From Methylococcales bacterium (GTDB lineage: Bacteria; Pseudomonadota; Gammaproteobacteria; Methylococcales; Methylomonadaceae), in NCBI GenBank assembly GCA_026398895.1, contig JAPLRZ010000047.1, forward strand, positions 1 through 64,000: DNA of 64,000 nucleotides. Reading direction: 5' to 3'. How positions within the stretch are numbered: the stretch's first letter is position 1; the number at the start of each line of letters is the position of its first letter. The translations under genes and the position numbers were made by a program. Of the stretch, positions 26,713 to 34,858 are shown piece after piece. The notes beneath the pieces are model-generated. The model was not told where the DNA came from. It saw nothing but the letters and a program-made list of their open reading frames with translations, and did no database searches.

Positions 26713-28292
26713 ACGCTCAACTGCCGTTTTTTCGCCGCCGCTTATTTCCGTTACGAAATATTTTATTATTCGTAATGTTGATGGTGTTAGCGTTGCCGCT
26801 GGGTGGTTTGTATTTTTTTCGTATTTATGAAAATGAATTAGTCCAGCAAACCGAATTAGAGCTTATCTCGCAAGCCGCCGCGCTGTCTGCCAGTTATCGG
26901 CAATTAGTACGCATGACGGTTAATCAAGCAGGTTATGGGCGTTACTTGCCAACGTCACCAGCTGTTGATCCCGTTTACGAACCTATTTCGCCTACCTTGA
27001 GTTTGATTAATCCGATTCAATCACCACGCGAAGCCGCAATCACTGCGTTATTACCTGTGGATAAAGTGGCGCAAAAAGTTGGTGAGTTAATGACACCGAT
27101 CATTTTTGATACTCAGCACATTATGTTGTCGGGTATACGTTTGCTGGATATAAACGGTACGGTGATTGCGGGACGCGAAGAAGTGGGATTATCGCTGGCT
27201 CATGTGTTAGAAGTGCAACAAGCTCTGCATGGGCATTATGCCAGTATCATTCGGCAACGTATTTCTGACGAACCACCGCCGCCGTTGTATTCCTTAAGTC
27301 GCGGCACTAATATTCGAGTGTTTGTCGCCTTTCCTGTGCTAGAAAATCAACAGCTACAAGGCGTGATTTATTTATCGCGCACCCCTAACAATATCATCAA
27401 GCATATCTTTGAAGTCAGGAAAATCGTGATAATTGCCAGCTTGTGTTCGTTGCTGTTGGTGGTGTTGCTGGTATTATTAGTGTCTTCCACTATTTCCCGT
27501 CCCATTCGAGAACTAATCCTCCAAACTGAGCGCGTTAAACAAGGCTCACAAAAACTCATACAGCCGCTAAAAAATCCTGTCACTTATGAAATTGCCCAAT
27601 TGTCGGATAGTTTTGCCAGCATGTCGCACGCTTTAGCCGAACGGACAGATTATATTCAACGCTTTGCTACTCATGTTTCCCACGAATTTAAAACTCCGCT
27701 CACTTCCATGCAGGGCGCGTTAGAATTGCTACAAGATCACAGCGATATGCCAAGCGACCGCCGCAAACGCTTTATTGATAATTTATTAGCCGATACCCAA
27801 CGGCTTAAACAATTGGTGAATCGATTATTAGAACTAGCGCGGGCGGATGTTTTAGAACCCAGTCAACAAAATAGCTTATTAGCCGATGTTATTTTTGCTT
27901 TACAAAATCGTTATGCTGAGCGCGGTTTAACGTTAACTTATCAAACGTTACCCACTACCCCGTTAGCCATCGCCCCAGATGCACTGGAAATTATCCTAAG
28001 CAATTTATTTGAAAACAGCCTACAACACGGCGCGACTCAATTAACGCTAAGTACCATCGAACACGACAATACCCTAAAGCTACATTTACACGACAATGGC
28101 ACAGGCGTTTCCACAGCCAATCGAAAAAAGATTTTCACCCCGTTTTTTACCACCCGCCGAAATAATGGTGGCACAGGTTTGGGTTTAGAAATTACCGCCT
28201 CATTATTAAAAACTTATGGTGGTAAAATTGAATTGGCAGACAGTGAGCAAGGCGCGTTATTTGTGTTAACCCTACTGTTTAATCGTAGATAA
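26703..28292 (+). CDS. Membrane sensor histidine kinase
   Basis: 529 residues. Helix 1 near 18-40 (NILLFVMLMVLALPLGGLYFF), a periplasmic sensing domain of about 200 residues (contains GIRLLDINGTVIAGREE, a PDC/CACHE-like stretch), helix 2 near 238-260, then HAMP. Phospho-acceptor His near residue 325 in HVSHEFKTPLTSMQG. ATPase boxes: N in LFENSLQHG, G1 DNGTGV, F FTPFFTT, G2 GGTGLGLEI. Partner of the overlapping response regulator. The layout resembles CreC-like kinases, but the signal is unknown. Confidence 0.88.
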   Translation: MPINAQLPFFRRRLFPLRNILLFVMLMVLALPLGGLYFFRIYENELVQQTELELISQAAALSASYRQLVRMTVNQAGYGRYLPTSPAVDPVYEPISPTLSLINPIQSPREAAITALLPVDKVAQKVGELMTPIIFDTQHIMLSGIRLLDINGTVIAGREEVGLSLAHVLEVQQALHGHYASIIRQRISDEPPPPLYSLSRGTNIRVFVAFPVLENQQLQGVIYLSRTPNNIIKHIFEVRKIVIIASLCSLLLVVLLVLLVSSTISRPIRELILQTERVKQGSQKLIQPLKNPVTYEIAQLSDSFASMSHALAERTDYIQRFATHVSHEFKTPLTSMQGALELLQDHSDMPSDRRKRFIDNLLADTQRLKQLVNRLLELARADVLEPSQQNSLLADVIFALQNRYAERGLTLTYQTLPTTPLAIAPDALEIILSNLFENSLQHGATQLTLSTIEHDNTLKLHLHDNGTGVSTANRKKIFTPFFTTRRNNGGTGLGLEITASLLKTYGGKIELADSEQGALFVLTLLFNRR

Positions 28293-28310
28293 GCACACGG
28301 TAACAAATTT

Positions 28311-28360
28311 GGGAGTGCAAGCTTCGCTTGCAAGTCAGGAAAAGCCTGACCTCCAGTATT
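28311..28360. repeat. Dispersed hairpin repeat
   Basis: CTTGCAAGC-type palindrome (GCAAGCTTCGCTTGC) followed by a second one (GTCAGGAAAAGCCTGAC). A related hairpin with TGCAGGCTTTGC arms is at 61720-61758. It lies after the sensor kinase and may serve as its terminator. Confidence 0.5.
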
Positions 28361-28902
28361 AAACTCTAAAGCCAGAACTAAGTTTAGTGTTTGCAAGTAA
28401 TAACTTTTTACACCACAATGCCAAACGAGTCACACTAACGGTGCTAACAACTCATGCCTACCTACACACCAGAACTCAAAGATATAAATATTAATAGCTC
28501 AGCGGCTGAGTTGCGTAATTACACCTTGGCGTTTGTATCTGTCTCTTCTACTCCGCTTGTTCATACAGTGTCTTTCCTCATCAGGAAGCACTTGGATACC
28601 ATTCAGTCTTAAGAAAAAGCGGTGCATGGGTTTTATCTACTTGACAGACTTTTTGTCTCAGCCCGCATACAAACTCTGATCATGCACCGTGATATACTGC
28701 TAGCTAGGCAATATATCATTGTCTTGGTGAGATACAAGCCCAGATAAAGCCATAGCAGAATCTGGGTTAGTTTCGGAATTATGCTATCCTACATTCCATA
28801 AACTTGATATGGACTACTCACCTATGATTAGAGGGTATCTACAGCAAATTTAAGCCGCAAAATTCGCGCTGGCAAAATCCCAGTTAGCTAATGTCCAAAA
28901 CG

Positions 28903-28944
28903 CCGAAGCGTGATGGGGTATTCACCCCGTCGCAATGTTTTGGG
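28903..28944. repeat. Dispersed palindromic repeat, copy 2 (inverted)
   Basis: CCGAAGCGTGATGGGGTATT and CACCCCGTCGCAATGTTTTG form a hairpin that is the reverse complement of the repeat at 16192-16233 with few differences. It lies about 56 bases before the SDR start, within its probable leader. Confidence 0.65.
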
Positions 28945-28999
28945 TATATCTGTATATCGGAGTAACCGCGTTGATTTGCAACACCACGGAGAAAAACCA

Positions 29000-29767
29000 A
29001 TGAACAACCGATTCACAAACAAAAACGTTGTCATCACAGGGGCGGCGGGTGGTATGGGGTTTGAAATGGCTAGACGTTTCGGTAATGAAGGCGCGAGCGT
29101 GGTTATTTTGGACATTAATCAAAACCTGCTCGACCAAGCCGTGCAGACTTTGCGTGATGAAGGGCTGACTGTTACCGCGTTTGCGGTTGATGTCACCGAT
29201 GCTCATGCGGTGGCGCAAGTGTTCGGCGATATAGGCACACATTTTTCTTCCGCGCTTCATGTGCTGGTCAATAACGCGGGCATTATTGATTTTGGTGGTG
29301 TTGAAGAAACTGATCTCGATACTTGGAATCGTGTCATGGCTGTCAATGCCACGGGGACATTTTTGTGTTCTAAATACGCTATCGAGTTATTGAAAACCCA
29401 AGGCGGGGCGATTGTTAATTTTGCGTCGGTGGCTGCGGTGGTCGGTATTCCAAAAATGGCGGCATATTCAGCGGCGAAAGCGGCAGTGGTGGGTTTGACT
29501 AAACAAATGGCAGTTGAATATGCCAGCCTTGGCGTGCGGGTGAATTGTGTTTGCCCTGGCACGGTTGCCGATACGGCTATCGGGCAACAAATTCTGGGTA
29601 CGGATCGTTCCGATGCGGCGATGCAAAAACGGCTGCAAAAATACCCCATCGGTCGTTTTGGGCAGCCTGAAGAAATCGCAGCGACGGTGTTATTTTTAGC
29701 GTCCGATGCAGCCAGTTTTGTGTGCGGTGTTGTTCTCGCTGTCGATGGTGGCATGACGGCGGTATGA
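29000..29767 (+). CDS. Short-chain dehydrogenase/reductase
   Basis: 255 residues from the ATG at 29000 (ribosome site GGAGAAA). Classical SDR: cofactor loop TGAAGGMGFEMARRF, NNAGIIDF, catalytic Ser in NFASVAAVVG, and YSAAKAAVVG with the YxxxK pair. An Asp after the second strand (VILDINQ) favours NAD over NADP. The C-terminal PIGRFGQPEEIAATVLFLAS is usual. It is 4 bases from the CoA-transferase-like gene, so they share an operon. Likely oxidises a hydroxy acid or hydroxyacyl-CoA; substrate unknown. Confidence 0.82.
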   Translation: MNNRFTNKNVVITGAAGGMGFEMARRFGNEGASVVILDINQNLLDQAVQTLRDEGLTVTAFAVDVTDAHAVAQVFGDIGTHFSSALHVLVNNAGIIDFGGVEETDLDTWNRVMAVNATGTFLCSKYAIELLKTQGGAIVNFASVAAVVGIPKMAAYSAAKAAVVGLTKQMAVEYASLGVRVNCVCPGTVADTAIGQQILGTDRSDAAMQKRLQKYPIGRFGQPEEIAATVLFLASDAASFVCGVVLAVDGGMTAV

Positions 29768-29771
29768 GATT

Positions 29772-30680
29772 ATGTACACCGCTACCGACAAACGCTGTAC
29801 GCTTAGCGAACTTATCAGCCACCTCAAAACAGGCGATTGCTTAGCGATAGGCGGCGGTTTGTCGTGTCGCGAACCAATGGCAGCCTTGCGTGAACTAATA
29901 CGCGCAGGTATTTCTGATTTAACGGTGATTGGTTCAGCGCATGGCATTGATGTCGATATGCTGTGTGGTGCGGGCGTGGTAGCCATATCGGGCGAATCTT
30001 ACGTTGGCTTTGAACACGATTTTGGCATGGCGATTAATTTTCGCCGCGCCTGTGAATCAGGGCAGGTGCAAGCGCGGGATAATTGCTGTTATACCTTAGT
30101 GCAGCAACTACGCGCCGCGATTATGGGCTTGCCGTTTATGCCCATACGCTCGGTGCAAGGCACGAGTTTTATGGCGTTGCATTCAGAATATAAAACCATG
30201 ATCTGCCCGTTTACGGGTGATGAATTGGTATTAGTTCCCGCGCTGTCGCCTGATGTGGCTTTATTGCACGCTCACTATGCCGATAATCACGGTAATCTTT
30301 ATATCGAAGGCGCACCTGTTGCCGATATGCTCTTTGCCAAAGCCGCTAAAAAAACGCTGGTGACGGTGGAAAAAATTATTTCCCACGCGGAACTGGTGCA
30401 GAAAGGCATCACCATTCCGTATTTTTATGTCACCGCGCTGTGTGAATTACCGTTTGGCGCACATCCTACCTCCTGTTATCCGCTCTACGCTTATGACCGC
30501 AAGCATACCCAACATTATCACCACTGTGCTAAACAAGGCGCGGCGAGTTTTCAAGCTGATTATTTACAGCCCTTTGTTTATGACTGCGCCAGTCATGATG
30601 ATTATTTAGCGCGTGTCGGTGCATCCCGTTTAAGTGAATTACAAAACTGGCAACACGATTGGTTGAGGTGTTATGAATAA
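29772..30680 (+). CDS. CoA-transferase family I, subunit A-like
   Basis: 302 residues, the GctA/IpdA branch. Seen: GDCLAIGGGLSCREPMAAL, then LTVIGSAHGIDVDMLCGAGV, ESYVGFEHDFGMAINFRRA, QQLRAAIMGLPFMPIRSVQG, VPALSPDVALLHAHYADNHGN. GctA-type enzymes pair with a B subunit to move CoA between acids, while IpdAB relatives hydrolyse a ring. The stop overlaps the B subunit by 8 bases. Together with the SDR this suggests an operon that oxidises and then CoA-activates or cleaves an acid. Confidence 0.78.
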   Translation: MYTATDKRCTLSELISHLKTGDCLAIGGGLSCREPMAALRELIRAGISDLTVIGSAHGIDVDMLCGAGVVAISGESYVGFEHDFGMAINFRRACESGQVQARDNCCYTLVQQLRAAIMGLPFMPIRSVQGTSFMALHSEYKTMICPFTGDELVLVPALSPDVALLHAHYADNHGNLYIEGAPVADMLFAKAAKKTLVTVEKIISHAELVQKGITIPYFYVTALCELPFGAHPTSCYPLYAYDRKHTQHYHHCAKQGAASFQADYLQPFVYDCASHDDYLARVGASRLSELQNWQHDWLRCYE

Positions 30681-31506
30681 ATGCAGCATCGCAGAAGCCA
30701 TGATTTACCAACTCGCGCTGACGATTGAAGACGGCGGTTTAGTGTTTCACGGCTATGGTTCGCCCTTAGTGCAGATTGCTCTGCATTTAGCCAAACGCAC
30801 CCACGCGCCTAATATTATTCTGGTAGCAGGTGCAACTTACGCCGTTAATCCCACGCCCGTATTTTTAACACCCACGTCTAATGACGCGGCAATGGCGATA
30901 GATGCTGAATGCACCTTAGACATCACAGAATTATTCGACCTCGCCGCCAGTGGACGCATGAGCCGTATGTTTTTATCAGGGCTACAAATTGACGGTTTCG
31001 GTAATTTAAACGTCAGTCGTTTAGGCGTTGACCGCCTGAGTTTGAAATTAGCAGGCGGTGGTGGTGGCTGTAATTTATCCTGTGATGCCCAACATTTAAC
31101 ACTTTGGACAGCCGCGCACCGCACTGAAATCGACATCCAAGGCAAACGCCGTTATCGTTTAGTCAAACACTGCGATTTTATCACCAGCGTTGGACATAAA
31201 ACGGTAGACGGCAAACCCCGCGCCGCTATGCCCTATCAAGGCAAAGGTGCGAATAGATTAGTCACCGAATTAGCGGTGTTTGATTTTGATGAAAAAGGGC
31301 AAGCGCGGTTGATTGAACTTTATCCAGATACCGATGTTGAAATGGTTAAAACGCATACGGAGTTTGATTTTGTGGTTAGCTCAACGCTGAGCGTTGTGCC
31401 GTTACCCGATGCTGGAATGGTGGCGTTTATGCGGAGTTTTGACCCGCTGGGGGTTCATCGGCGTGAGTTTCGGGAGAGTGAATTAAAGCGATTTTTTGAT
31501 TATTGA
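30673..31506 (+). CDS. CoA-transferase family I, subunit B-like, catalytic Glu apparently absent
   Basis: 277 residues, the GctB/IpdB branch: HGYGSPLVQIALHLAKRTHAPN, FLSGLQIDGFGNLNVSRLG, and a Gly-rich LAGGGGGCNLSC. In classical transferases the catalytic glutamate lies in an E-S/N-G-like motif soon after the APN strand; here that stretch is ILVAGATYAVNP, with no Glu. IpdB-type hydrolases also lack it. The enzyme may be a hydrolase or lyase and not a transferase; the alignment is from memory. It ends 190 bases before an unrelated cassette. Confidence 0.75.
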   Translation: MNKCSIAEAMIYQLALTIEDGGLVFHGYGSPLVQIALHLAKRTHAPNIILVAGATYAVNPTPVFLTPTSNDAAMAIDAECTLDITELFDLAASGRMSRMFLSGLQIDGFGNLNVSRLGVDRLSLKLAGGGGGCNLSCDAQHLTLWTAAHRTEIDIQGKRRYRLVKHCDFITSVGHKTVDGKPRAAMPYQGKGANRLVTELAVFDFDEKGQARLIELYPDTDVEMVKTHTEFDFVVSSTLSVVPLPDAGMVAFMRSFDPLGVHRREFRESELKRFFDY

Positions 31507-31695
31507 AATATTATTGGTAATTGAGAAAAACACGAGTAGAGTGAGAAACGTCTAGGGCGAGTTAGCGATGTTTGTGCCTGCCTCTTTTAATTTTTCGATG
31601 CCACTAGACAAACAAATGACGTAGTATCTTTTGTTTATTAGCATTAGCTCTTTCACCCACAACCCAACCACCACTATTCCAGCAAGGAGAACATT

Positions 31696-32325
31696 ATGCT
31701 TGAACATACTTGGTCAAGTACAGAAACAACCGCCATCATTTTTCTAGCGGGGTTCGCTATTCAACAAATACTTCAAATTATCGACCCCTTTGTTATTTTC
31801 GGCATCTATAAGTTCAAGAACCATAGATTGACTAAAGATCTACCTGGTGGTCTCTCTGACGCAGATGTCAAGAAAGCTCTCATGGCTTTTTTATCGTTCT
31901 TTTTTGGAGCAGTAGTCATATCCCTTACAAACATCCGTCTTCTAGCACTCCTGAATGCCGATCTAGCGGGTGTAGGCGATTTTTTAGTTAGTGGGCTTGT
32001 GGTCGGTACTGGTACTGAAGCAGTCAATACATTGCTGAAATTTCTTGGGTATGTGAAAGAGGCTCAAAAACCTGCGCCAGCACCAGAAATTTCGGTCATC
32101 CCAGCGTTAGCTACCGTTAAGCAAAGCACTACTTTTCAGTTCACGGCACTTCTCTCCAATTCAAGTGCGGGAGTTAGTTGGCAGGTGCTTCATGGTGCAG
32201 GCGGTGAGGTTTCTAGCACAGGGCTATATACAGCACCCGCAGCATCAGGCACCTATCAAGTCCGAGTTGCAAGTACCGCTGACAATTCAAAGTGTGCCAT
32301 CGCTATCGTAACGGTAGTGGCGTAG
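31696..32325 (+). CDS. Membrane protein with C-terminal Ig-like domain
   Basis: 209 residues. Three hydrophobic segments lie near residues 12-36, 60-78 and 88-110 (AIIFLAGFAIQQILQIIDPFVIF; ALMAFLSFFFGAVVISL; FLVSGLVVGTGTEAVNTLL). A Pro/Ala linker (EAQKPAPAPE) follows, then about 75 residues resembling a bacterial Ig-like (Big_2) fold: VSWQVLHGAGGEVSSTGLYTAPA. It has a good ribosome site (AAGGAGA). First gene of a four-gene cassette that includes an M15-type peptidase. The helices and small size recall a holin, but the Ig-like domain is not typical; function unknown. Confidence 0.55.
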   Translation: MLEHTWSSTETTAIIFLAGFAIQQILQIIDPFVIFGIYKFKNHRLTKDLPGGLSDADVKKALMAFLSFFFGAVVISLTNIRLLALLNADLAGVGDFLVSGLVVGTGTEAVNTLLKFLGYVKEAQKPAPAPEISVIPALATVKQSTTFQFTALLSNSSAGVSWQVLHGAGGEVSSTGLYTAPAASGTYQVRVASTADNSKCAIAIVTVVA

Positions 32326-32474
32326 CTTTGTAGTTCGGATTAACGTAACTCGATATTTTTCATGACAAGCAGTGTAAGGGTGGGCAAACAACTTTATTAT
32401 TTGTCCACCTTTGCCAACAAAAGCGGTGGGCAGAAAAGCATTGCCTAACCATTACTATTGACGGAGTATGTATT

Positions 32475-33344
32475 ATGAAAATTGTTAGCTTTTCGTTAGA
32501 ACAAGGAAACAAATATTTCGGGGAAATTGACGGTACTCGATTTTTTATCGGTAGCCGAGTTTCTTACGAGGGCGGTAAAGGTCTAATGAACATTAGTGGA
32601 ACATCAACGCAAAAGTATGATCGAGCCGCATTCCGACCGACCTATGGCTTTTGGGCAGATTTCATCCATCCAACTGCGATGACTGAGGGGGCTTTGTATC
32701 ATACTCTCAATACTTATGATCGCGCTCGTTTCACGTTCTCGTTCCTCCAATACGCCGCGCACGTTCCAGATGGTGACTTTGTTGTTTATTTTCGCGCCCT
32801 TTTAAATTTACCTCTTGCCAAAGATTATTTCCCAGATTTGACTTTACATAATGATCGGATATGTAAGGTCACGGGTAATGGTCTCGTAGCCCTAGAGTCA
32901 GAAACATCGACAGCATTGTTACAAGACTATCTAAATCCTACGTTAACAGCGGTCGAAGATACTGAGGTGATTCAGGCTGCTAAGTTTATTCATTGGGCGC
33001 AGAACGACCCCGCACATAGGCAAACCCAAATTGAGGTAGGTATCGCACATTTTAAAAACAAAATGGCTCAATACGCGAGTCCACGCGTATACGATCTTGA
33101 TGGGGTGGATGATGTCATTTGTTTAGTTATTGCAGACATTCGTCATCAAGGTAGAGCGAAAAGTCCAGAGATTATTTCGGCTCTAAGGCATTCTGACCCA
33201 TTGGAAGCACTCTTAGACATTGGTGAGCGGAAATATCACGAGCGTTTGGTGGTACTACGCAGAGAAATAAATAGCCTTACTGCGGATGGCACGCTGGGAA
33301 ATCACAAATACAGCACCGCAAAGGAAGACTTTGTTAAAAAATAA
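32475..33344 (+). CDS. Hypothetical protein of the 31.7-34.7 kb cassette
   Basis: 289 residues, no signal peptide and no family recognised. The N-terminal part is beta-rich (IVSFSLEQGNKYFGEIDGTRFFIG); the middle has FWADFIHPTAMTEGALYHTLN and FSFLQYAAHVPDGDFVVYFRALL, and the end DPLEALLDIGERKYHERLVVLRREI. The phrase FTFSFLQYAAH together with the neighbour resembling an endolysin-type peptidase hints at a cell-wall-acting role, but this is weak. Ribosome site ACGGAG precedes the ATG. Confidence 0.5.
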   Translation: MKIVSFSLEQGNKYFGEIDGTRFFIGSRVSYEGGKGLMNISGTSTQKYDRAAFRPTYGFWADFIHPTAMTEGALYHTLNTYDRARFTFSFLQYAAHVPDGDFVVYFRALLNLPLAKDYFPDLTLHNDRICKVTGNGLVALESETSTALLQDYLNPTLTAVEDTEVIQAAKFIHWAQNDPAHRQTQIEVGIAHFKNKMAQYASPRVYDLDGVDDVICLVIADIRHQGRAKSPEIISALRHSDPLEALLDIGERKYHERLVVLRREINSLTADGTLGNHKYSTAKEDFVKK

Positions 33345-33391
33345 TGTCCAATATCTGGACGTTAGTATTTTACCCAAATTTGGAGAACAAC

Positions 33392-33889
33392 ATGAACGAA
33401 GTAGATCGTAAAAAAAGAAATGATGAACGCCTTTTGGAGCTATATCCAACTTTTCGCGTTCGCATCCAACAGGTGATTATTGAGCTTGAAGACAAGGGAA
33501 TTCGTCCTCGCATTCAGGATGCGTGGCGGTCTATTGCAGATCAAAAGAAAGCCTTTGATGAAGGTCATACGAAGGTTTTGTTTGGTTTTCATAATGCGAC
33601 AGCACCCAATGGTAAAGACCCAGAAGCTCTTGCTGTTGATATGCTTGATGATGATTCACCTTTGAGTCTGAGCAAAAGCTACCTCTTACAATTAGCCGCT
33701 GCCGCAGAAGCAGCAGGACTCGTTACTGGTATACGGTGGGGTGTACCCGCAAAACTAATAGGTGCTATTGATGCGGCTATTGCCTCAAAAAATTGGGATG
33801 CCAAGGTAAAGATAGGATGGGATCCGTCTCATATTCAACCAACTGACATCACAATTGCCCAAGTAAAAGCTAACAAAAGACCTGTATAA
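33392..33889 (+). CDS. M15-type (VanY/endolysin-like) D,D- or L,D-peptidase
   Basis: 165 residues from the ATG at 33392 with ribosome site GGAGAACAAC; the frame extends upstream to 33344. Conserved M15 pattern: RPRIQDAWRSIADQKKAFDEG, then GFHNATAPNGKDPEALAVDML giving the His and Asp zinc ligands, and WDPSHIQP giving the second His. There is no signal peptide, like phage endolysins that depend on a holin. The preceding genes include a holin-like membrane protein. It probably cleaves peptidoglycan stem peptides. Confidence 0.7.
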   Translation: MNEVDRKKRNDERLLELYPTFRVRIQQVIIELEDKGIRPRIQDAWRSIADQKKAFDEGHTKVLFGFHNATAPNGKDPEALAVDMLDDDSPLSLSKSYLLQLAAAAEAAGLVTGIRWGVPAKLIGAIDAAIASKNWDAKVKIGWDPSHIQPTDITIAQVKANKRPV

Positions 33890-33964
33890 ATAATTCGCAT
33901 AGTCGTGTAAGTTGGATTGCTTCTTTTTGGCAACCCAACATAAAACAAAGCAGTCGAGGGTTTT

Positions 33965-33997
33965 GTTGGGTTGGCAATCGCCAGCCCAACCTACAAC
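33965..33997. repeat. Intergenic hairpin repeat
   Basis: GTTGGGTTGGCAATCGCCAG and onward CCCAACCTAC form a near-perfect stem. A related half (GGCAACCCAAC) occurs at 33930. Dispersed repeats with GTTGGGTTGGC/GCCAGCCCAAC arms are common in such genomes. It lies in the leader of the next gene. Confidence 0.45.
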
Positions 33998-34027
33998 ACT
34001 GTAACAAATATACAATTTGGAGGATTT

Positions 34028-34747
34028 ATGCGTTTCCCTATATTCCGAACCATTAGCGGCAGTCTGCTATCTATTCTTGTAATATTTTCTAGTGCCATAG
34101 CTGCTGATAAAGAGGCAGAATTCGCAATCCGATGGAATCCTTCGACTGGCGGAGCTAAAACAGCCGAAGAGGTAATTAACCTACTCGCTCTACCGCCTGC
34201 CGAAGTGGACGAGTATGAGGTATCGTATTTTTCTATTGCCACTCCCTCTGACCTTCCTGAAGGGTACTCGGTAATTGCTAGACAACGAAGCAAGGGGAAA
34301 AAGACGCAACTAATGATTAAGTATCGCGGTGAATCGTCCTTGCCAGACACATATAATGCTGCCACATGGCAGTGTGCGCTTGGAACAAATGCCGAAACGA
34401 AGTACGAAGTTGATATTACCGTTCTATCGAAAGAAGAAGTTAAGAAAGCTTATTCACTTAGTTGTTCACTCAAAGCTAAGGAAAAAATTTCTTTTCCTAA
34501 CAATCTAAATGCTACACAGAGTGGATGTGAAAGCAAAATGGTACGACACGAATTAAAAGACATCAAAATTGAAGAGTGGACATTCTATCCGAGTGAAGAA
34601 AAACTCATCGAAGTATCGAAATCGGGCAAAGACAATGAACATGACTTTAATGAATTTATAACTGGAATTGGCTCTAAACTAATTTCATCGGGTATCCAAC
34701 CTCTCGAAAGTAGCAAATCGGCGACAGGCACTGACTGTATAAGATAG
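34028..34747 (+). CDS. Exported hypothetical protein
   Basis: 239 residues from the ATG at 34028 with ribosome site GGAGG; the frame extends to 33971. Signal peptide about 1-26 (MRFPIFRTISGSLLSILVIFSSAIAA). Mature part has NPSTGGAKTAEEVINLLALPP, WQCALG and a Cys-containing end (TDCIR); several Cys suggest disulfides. No family recognised. Last gene of the cassette preceding the sulfite dehydrogenase operon. Confidence 0.5.
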   Translation: MRFPIFRTISGSLLSILVIFSSAIAADKEAEFAIRWNPSTGGAKTAEEVINLLALPPAEVDEYEVSYFSIATPSDLPEGYSVIARQRSKGKKTQLMIKYRGESSLPDTYNAATWQCALGTNAETKYEVDITVLSKEEVKKAYSLSCSLKAKEKISFPNNLNATQSGCESKMVRHELKDIKIEEWTFYPSEEKLIEVSKSGKDNEHDFNEFITGIGSKLISSGIQPLESSKSATGTDCIR

Positions 34748-34858
34748 CTCCCTCCCCGTGTTCCGCTACACTCCACAAGGGCTACGAAACTTAGTCGTGT
34801 AGCCCGTAGATTGGGATTCGTACCTCACCCACAACCTACATATCTCAAGAGGTGTTTT

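Larger units (their letters stand above)
28293..28999. other. Long intergenic region before the SDR gene
   Basis: Holds a hairpin repeat (28311-28360), a 52-codon frame at 28454-28612 (MPTYTPELKDININ...; no family, doubtful), an imperfect inverted repeat around GCTAGC near 28700 (GATATA ... TATATC) and a dispersed palindrome at 28903-28944. No gene is supported. The promoter of the SDR/CoA-transferase operon must lie at its right end; a ribosome site (GGAGAAA) precedes 29000. Confidence 0.5.

Noticed and set aside
28454-28612. 52-codon frame in the long gap before the SDR gene
   Set aside because: No ribosome site and no recognisable family; mentioned only in the gap description.
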